Positions 52,308 to 55,181 of a stretch of DNA of 55,181 nucleotides are shown here, in pieces. Source of the DNA: Vulcanimicrobiota bacterium (GTDB lineage: Bacteria; Vulcanimicrobiota; Vulcanimicrobiia; Vulcanimicrobiales; Vulcanimicrobiaceae); the NCBI GenBank assembly GCA_003140855.1, contig PLLF01000103.1, positions 133-55,313 on the forward strand. The letters are read 5' to 3'. A program made the position numbers and the translations under genes. The notes under the pieces are model-generated. The model ran no database searches. It was not told the DNA's origin and saw only the letters and a program-made list of their open reading frames with translations. Each line of letters begins with the position of its first letter. Position 1 is the first letter of the stretch.

Positions 52308-52541
52308 CTACGGACACGTGCTTACGGCGGCGCGAAAGTCGCGTCAGTACCGTTCCGACGGCGATCTCGTCGAGCAACCTGTGGGTCACATTCGTTTCAA
52401 ATTGGCGCCTACCGCCAGTTCTTGTATACAAACTCGACCAGACTGTTCGCCGATGGTGCCTCGGAGAGGCAATTCAGAGTTTCCTCATGATGTTAGTGTA
52501 CCGTTCAGGCTTCGGGATTTTTCTTGAAAGGTCGGGCGCAG

Positions 52542-53642
52542 ATGAACAGAATTATCGTGTCTCTTTGTGCGGCTTGGCTGGGACTATCGATTGCGGGCTG
52601 TAGCCACTCGTCGGTGCCGGCGACCGGTCCGACTGCTACTCCATCGCCGTCCCCGGTAAGCGTCCTCTCGGCACTTACAACGCAAACAACGGTTGGCTCG
52701 ACGGTCGATCCCGGCCCCGCCACGGGCACCGGCGATCAAAATCCGTACGGGCTGGTGATCGCGCCGGCAACCGCCGGGAAAATCACGGCGGGCGATTTAG
52801 TCATCTGCAATTTTAACGATGCGGCAAACGTGCAAGGCAATGGAACGACGATCGTTGGGTTACACCCGGCAACCGGTTCGACCCCATATCGCATCGCGCA
52901 AGATCCCTCGCTCAAAGGATGCGACGCTCTGGCGATCGATCCGGCCGACAACCTGTATGCGGCAGCGTTTGTTTCAAATCTCAATCCTATCTTCACACCG
53001 GCAGGCGCGCTGACGTCGACGAATGGTAACGCCGCCTGGTCCGGACCATTCGGTCAAATCTACAGCCCGACATCCGGAACGTTTGGAACCTCGTCGGTAT
53101 TTGAGTCGAACGCAAACAGCGGAACCGTCGCGCGCATGGACATCAAAAGCGGCGCGATTGTCAGCGTCGAGGTCATCGCGACCGGCTTCACGCCCAACAC
53201 CGGCGTGCCCGGCGCGATCCTTGGCGCATCCGGCCTGACTTACGATCCAAACGGTGACACGCTCTATGTCGTCGACGGCGGAACGAACCGGCTGCTCGCA
53301 TTCACGGGTGCCTCGAACATTCCGGCCAACGGCGTTGTGGTCGGCGCGAGCGGATTCACCGGAACATCAGCGGCCTCCGCTCGAGTGGTCTATTCCGGCG
53401 CACCGCTCAATAATCCGGTGAGCGCGGCATTGCTCTACAACGGAAATATCGTCATCGGAAACACCGCCGACAACTACATGGTTGAAGTCTCGAACAGCGG
53501 AACGCTCTTTACGAAACGCCTTGTAGACACGGGAGCCACCGGCGCAATCTTCGGCATGGTGGCCACCGGAACGTCAATTGCTACAGAGAAAATCTATTTT
53601 AATGACGACAACTTGAACTCGGTGGTAGTAATCTCACAATAA
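52542..53642 (+). CDS. Exported propeller-like lipoprotein
   Basis: 366 residues from the ATG at 52542. The signal peptide ends in LSIAGCSHS (lipobox), followed by a Thr/Pro/Ser linker. The body has recurring strands such as GCDALAIDPADNLYAAAF, ASGLTYDPNGDTLYVVDGGT and AALLYNGNIVIGNTADN, the pattern of a NHL/SMP-30-like propeller with about six blades. A ribosome site (AAAGG) lies about ten bases upstream. Ligand unknown; no catalytic residues obvious. Confidence 0.75.
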   Translation: MNRIIVSLCAAWLGLSIAGCSHSSVPATGPTATPSPSPVSVLSALTTQTTVGSTVDPGPATGTGDQNPYGLVIAPATAGKITAGDLVICNFNDAANVQGNGTTIVGLHPATGSTPYRIAQDPSLKGCDALAIDPADNLYAAAFVSNLNPIFTPAGALTSTNGNAAWSGPFGQIYSPTSGTFGTSSVFESNANSGTVARMDIKSGAIVSVEVIATGFTPNTGVPGAILGASGLTYDPNGDTLYVVDGGTNRLLAFTGASNIPANGVVVGASGFTGTSAASARVVYSGAPLNNPVSAALLYNGNIVIGNTADNYMVEVSNSGTLFTKRLVDTGATGAIFGMVATGTSIATEKIYFNDDNLNSVVVISQ

Positions 53643-53963
53643 GTGTTCTGCCGATCTAAGATAAATGGCGCTATGGACCTTAGAAACAACGCTCATCGTG
53701 ACGTGGGGTCCTTGTTGGAAGATCGCTCGAGGGGCTCAGCGTTGAATGATATCGCCCTCCAAGTGTTTACGCGTTACGCGATTCGTACGCGCAGGTCGGG
53801 CTTCTCGGCGTTCCTTGGAATCTCGGCCCTCCGGCTTCCGCAGCGCTGGTCACTCTGGTGAAAGCCGCAGCATCCCGTATGTAAGTGGACTGAACGTCTA
53901 GTCGCGCGTCGTACCGAACCCATGTTCGGCCGCCCACCGTGCTAACGAGCGGGCCATCAAATG
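53643..53963 (+). other. Gene-free stretch of 321 bases
   Basis: No convincing gene or terminator. One plus-strand frame at 53643-53861 is Arg/Ser-rich and has no ribosome site. The end of the stretch leads into a perfect palindrome at 53964 and probably holds the promoter of the next gene. Confidence 0.45.
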
Positions 53964-53977
53964 CGTACTATAGTACG
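53964..53977. promoter_or_regulatory. Perfect 14-base palindrome, possible operator
   Basis: CGTACTATAGTACG reads the same on both strands and ends one base before a GGAGG ribosome site, 15 bases from the GTG at 53992. The core contains TATAGT, which could serve as a -10 element. Either an operator in the promoter or leader hairpin of the next gene. Confidence 0.45.
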
Positions 53978-53991
53978 GGAGGTGGCAAATC

Positions 53992-54726
53992 GTGAAAAAA
54001 CATGGCGCTGTCTTACTATCGGCAATGTTTCTTGCTCTGCCTTGCGCCGCGATCGCGGATCCCGTACTCGGCGTGCCGGTCACGCCGACGACGAACCAGG
54101 GACCACCAATCGTAATCAACGAGTGTCGGTTGATGACGTCCGGCAATCAATTGGTAACAACCTCGTCCGGCATTCAAATACAATTCACGAACGAGACGAC
54201 GAAAACTGCCCAGCTGATCAACTTCCAAGTGAATGACGTTTATCAAAACGCTGTCATTCGCGACGTCGGAACGTTCTCGCCTGGCATTACCGTGATTCAC
54301 AAATACAAAATCGGCGCCGGCGAGACATATTCGCCGCTGTTCGACGCGCCGAATCTGCGATGCTCGGTTTCGTCGATCAAGTTCGACGACGGCTCGGTGT
54401 GGCACTCTGACCAGCCGCCGCTTTCCGTAAGCAGCCCGTCACCAGTTTCAATCAACGGCGGATTTCTCGTTTATCCAAACCGCTTGTTCTTCAACTCGAC
54501 GGATCCCCAGCACGATCTCTTTTTCATAGCTCAAGGCAACGTGGCCGGATCGATTGCGCAGTCCAATTCGTGCGGAAAAATCGCTCAGGTGTCCGGGATC
54601 GCTTACTCCACCTACGCGTCCGTTTTCCGAGTAAAGCCGGCACAACAGGGCTCTTGCACCATAACCCTGCGCGATAAGACAAACCGTACGGTGGTGCTTA
54701 ACGTGTTGATAAGCAGGCCCCTCTAA
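53992..54726 (+). CDS. Exported beta-rich protein of unknown function
   Basis: 244 residues from a GTG with GGAGG nine bases upstream. A signal peptide (KKHGAVLLSAMFLALPCAA, cut after AIA) precedes two beta-rich halves: INECRLMTSGNQLVTTSSGI then NETTKTAQLINFQVNDV, and FFIAQGNVAGSIAQSN then QQGSCTITLRDKTNRTVVL, the latter like a bacterial Ig-like fold. Four cysteines outside the signal (C46, C123, C195 and C219 approximately) could form disulfides. No family recognised. It does not share the GWYP/FRW pattern. Confidence 0.65.
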   Translation: MKKHGAVLLSAMFLALPCAAIADPVLGVPVTPTTNQGPPIVINECRLMTSGNQLVTTSSGIQIQFTNETTKTAQLINFQVNDVYQNAVIRDVGTFSPGITVIHKYKIGAGETYSPLFDAPNLRCSVSSIKFDDGSVWHSDQPPLSVSSPSPVSINGGFLVYPNRLFFNSTDPQHDLFFIAQGNVAGSIAQSNSCGKIAQVSGIAYSTYASVFRVKPAQQGSCTITLRDKTNRTVVLNVLISRPL

Positions 54727-54806
54727 GCTTCGAGGAACGCGCGCTCTCAACGACACTAGGTCCCAGGTTGGCACGTAGGTGATGTCGGCTTAAAGCTCAT
54801 TTCGCC

Positions 54807-55181
54807 TCAGTCGCGTGTACACTTGAGCAAGTAGGTTTTCTTGCTCGCCGGACTCGTCGCGGGGGCACTCCACGCATCGTGTCCGTGCCACGCCAAGACG
54901 TAGTCGCGGTTGTCGACGTGAAGTTTGCCCGAGTCTGCTCCGGTGGGTATGTAGGTGTAGCCGCCGCTTCCGGTCGTGACCTGCTGCGCGCCGTTGGAGT
55001 AATTCCGCGGCCCCGTGCGAACGGCGCCCCCGGGTGCTCCCCCTGACGCGATGCCGTTCTTCGTAAAGTTGAAAGATGAGTTTACCGTAACATGGAACTC
55101 ACCAAGCTCCTTGTTTTGGAATGTCACGTCGCTCGCGCACGACCACGATCCGACAAGCGCCGTGTTGTCGGGCGAAGCGGA
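54807..55181 (-). CDS. Exported-type protein, partial (5' end outside window)
   Basis: The frame is open to the window edge, so the start is missing; a GTG at 55127 is internal because the frame continues before it as ALVGSWSCASDVTFQNKELG. The visible 124 residues are strand-rich: FHVTVNSSFNFTKNG, VTTGSGGYTYIPTGADSG, NRDYVLAWHGHDAW, ending KKTYLLKCTRD. Two Cys (SCASD and LKCTRD) may pair. Probably a small secreted beta protein; family unknown. Confidence 0.55.
   Translation of the reverse strand, partial: SASPDNTALVGSWSCASDVTFQNKELGEFHVTVNSSFNFTKNGIASGGAPGGAVRTGPRNYSNGAQQVTTGSGGYTYIPTGADSGKLHVDNRDYVLAWHGHDAWSAPATSPASKKTYLLKCTRD

Noticed and set aside
52276-52527. Plus-strand 83-codon frame
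   Set aside because: It lies partly over the threonine aldolase remnant and has no ribosome site or protein-like pattern.

Overview
The window (about 55 kb) is the surface-polysaccharide locus of a diderm bacterium, read from sequence alone. Pointers to an outer membrane are a GT9 (heptosyltransferase-type) enzyme, an O-antigen ligase/polymerase, a Wzx flippase, a broken heptose-7-phosphate kinase start and several lipoproteins with Cys lipoboxes. TTG and GTG starts are frequent and many genes overlap as ATGA, TTGA, GTGA or TAATG. The style (GC-rich genome, Vgb-like propeller lipoproteins, proline/serine-rich lipoprotein linkers) would fit an uncultured soil lineage such as Candidatus Eremiobacterota, but that placement is an impression and was not tested. 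I saw no rRNA, tRNA, CRISPR array, transposase or integrase.

Layout. 0-17 kb: a lipoprotein with two copies of a GWYP/FRW domain; a minus-strand run of glycosyltransferases (two GT2, a GT9 with a 360-residue coiled-coil tail, two GT4) with a GDP-fucose-synthase-like enzyme; an O-antigen ligase; then a methyltransferase, a PIG-L deacetylase, a NodU-type carbamoyltransferase, a GT2, a FlaA1/PglF-like dehydratase, another methyltransferase and a WbqC protein. 17-25 kb: a hddA remnant, two cytoplasmic-looking GWYP/FRW proteins (one fused to a GNAT-like tail), a lipoprotein, an FkbM methyltransferase, a sugar aminotransferase and a Vgb-like propeller lipoprotein followed by a strong terminator. 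25-36 kb: a decayed flippase copy, then an aminotransferase / 3-dehydrogenase / N-acetyltransferase trio, a polyprenyl-phosphate-sugar-synthase-like GT2 and a 966-residue GT-C-like membrane protein. Facing them are a 4-epimerase-like SDR, a nucleotide-sugar 6-dehydrogenase and a UDP-GlcNAc 2-epimerase. Together these supply every step expected for UDP-2,3-diacetamido-2,3-dideoxymannuronic acid.

36-44 kb: a plus-strand O-acylation cassette (DUF5989-like small membrane protein, SGNH protein, MBOAT acyltransferase), then two tandem secreted NHL-propeller proteins with SGNH-like C-termini (the second has lost the catalytic Ser and His), then the intact Wzx flippase and a methyltransferase. 44-55 kb: exported proteins including another double GWYP/FRW lipoprotein, a dispersed repeat, a second FkbM methyltransferase, at least three decaying genes, a divergent GT4 pair plus a GT2, and further exported proteins, the last running off the window.

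Working model: cytoplasmic enzymes build unusual amino/uronic sugars, glycosyltransferases assemble them on a lipid carrier, Wzx exports the product, the ligase/polymerase finishes it, and carbamoyl, methyl and acyl groups decorate it. Most worth following are the GWYP/FRW domain family spread through the locus, the propeller-SGNH pair beside the MBOAT cassette, and the coiled-coil tails shared by the GT9 and the carbamoyltransferase.
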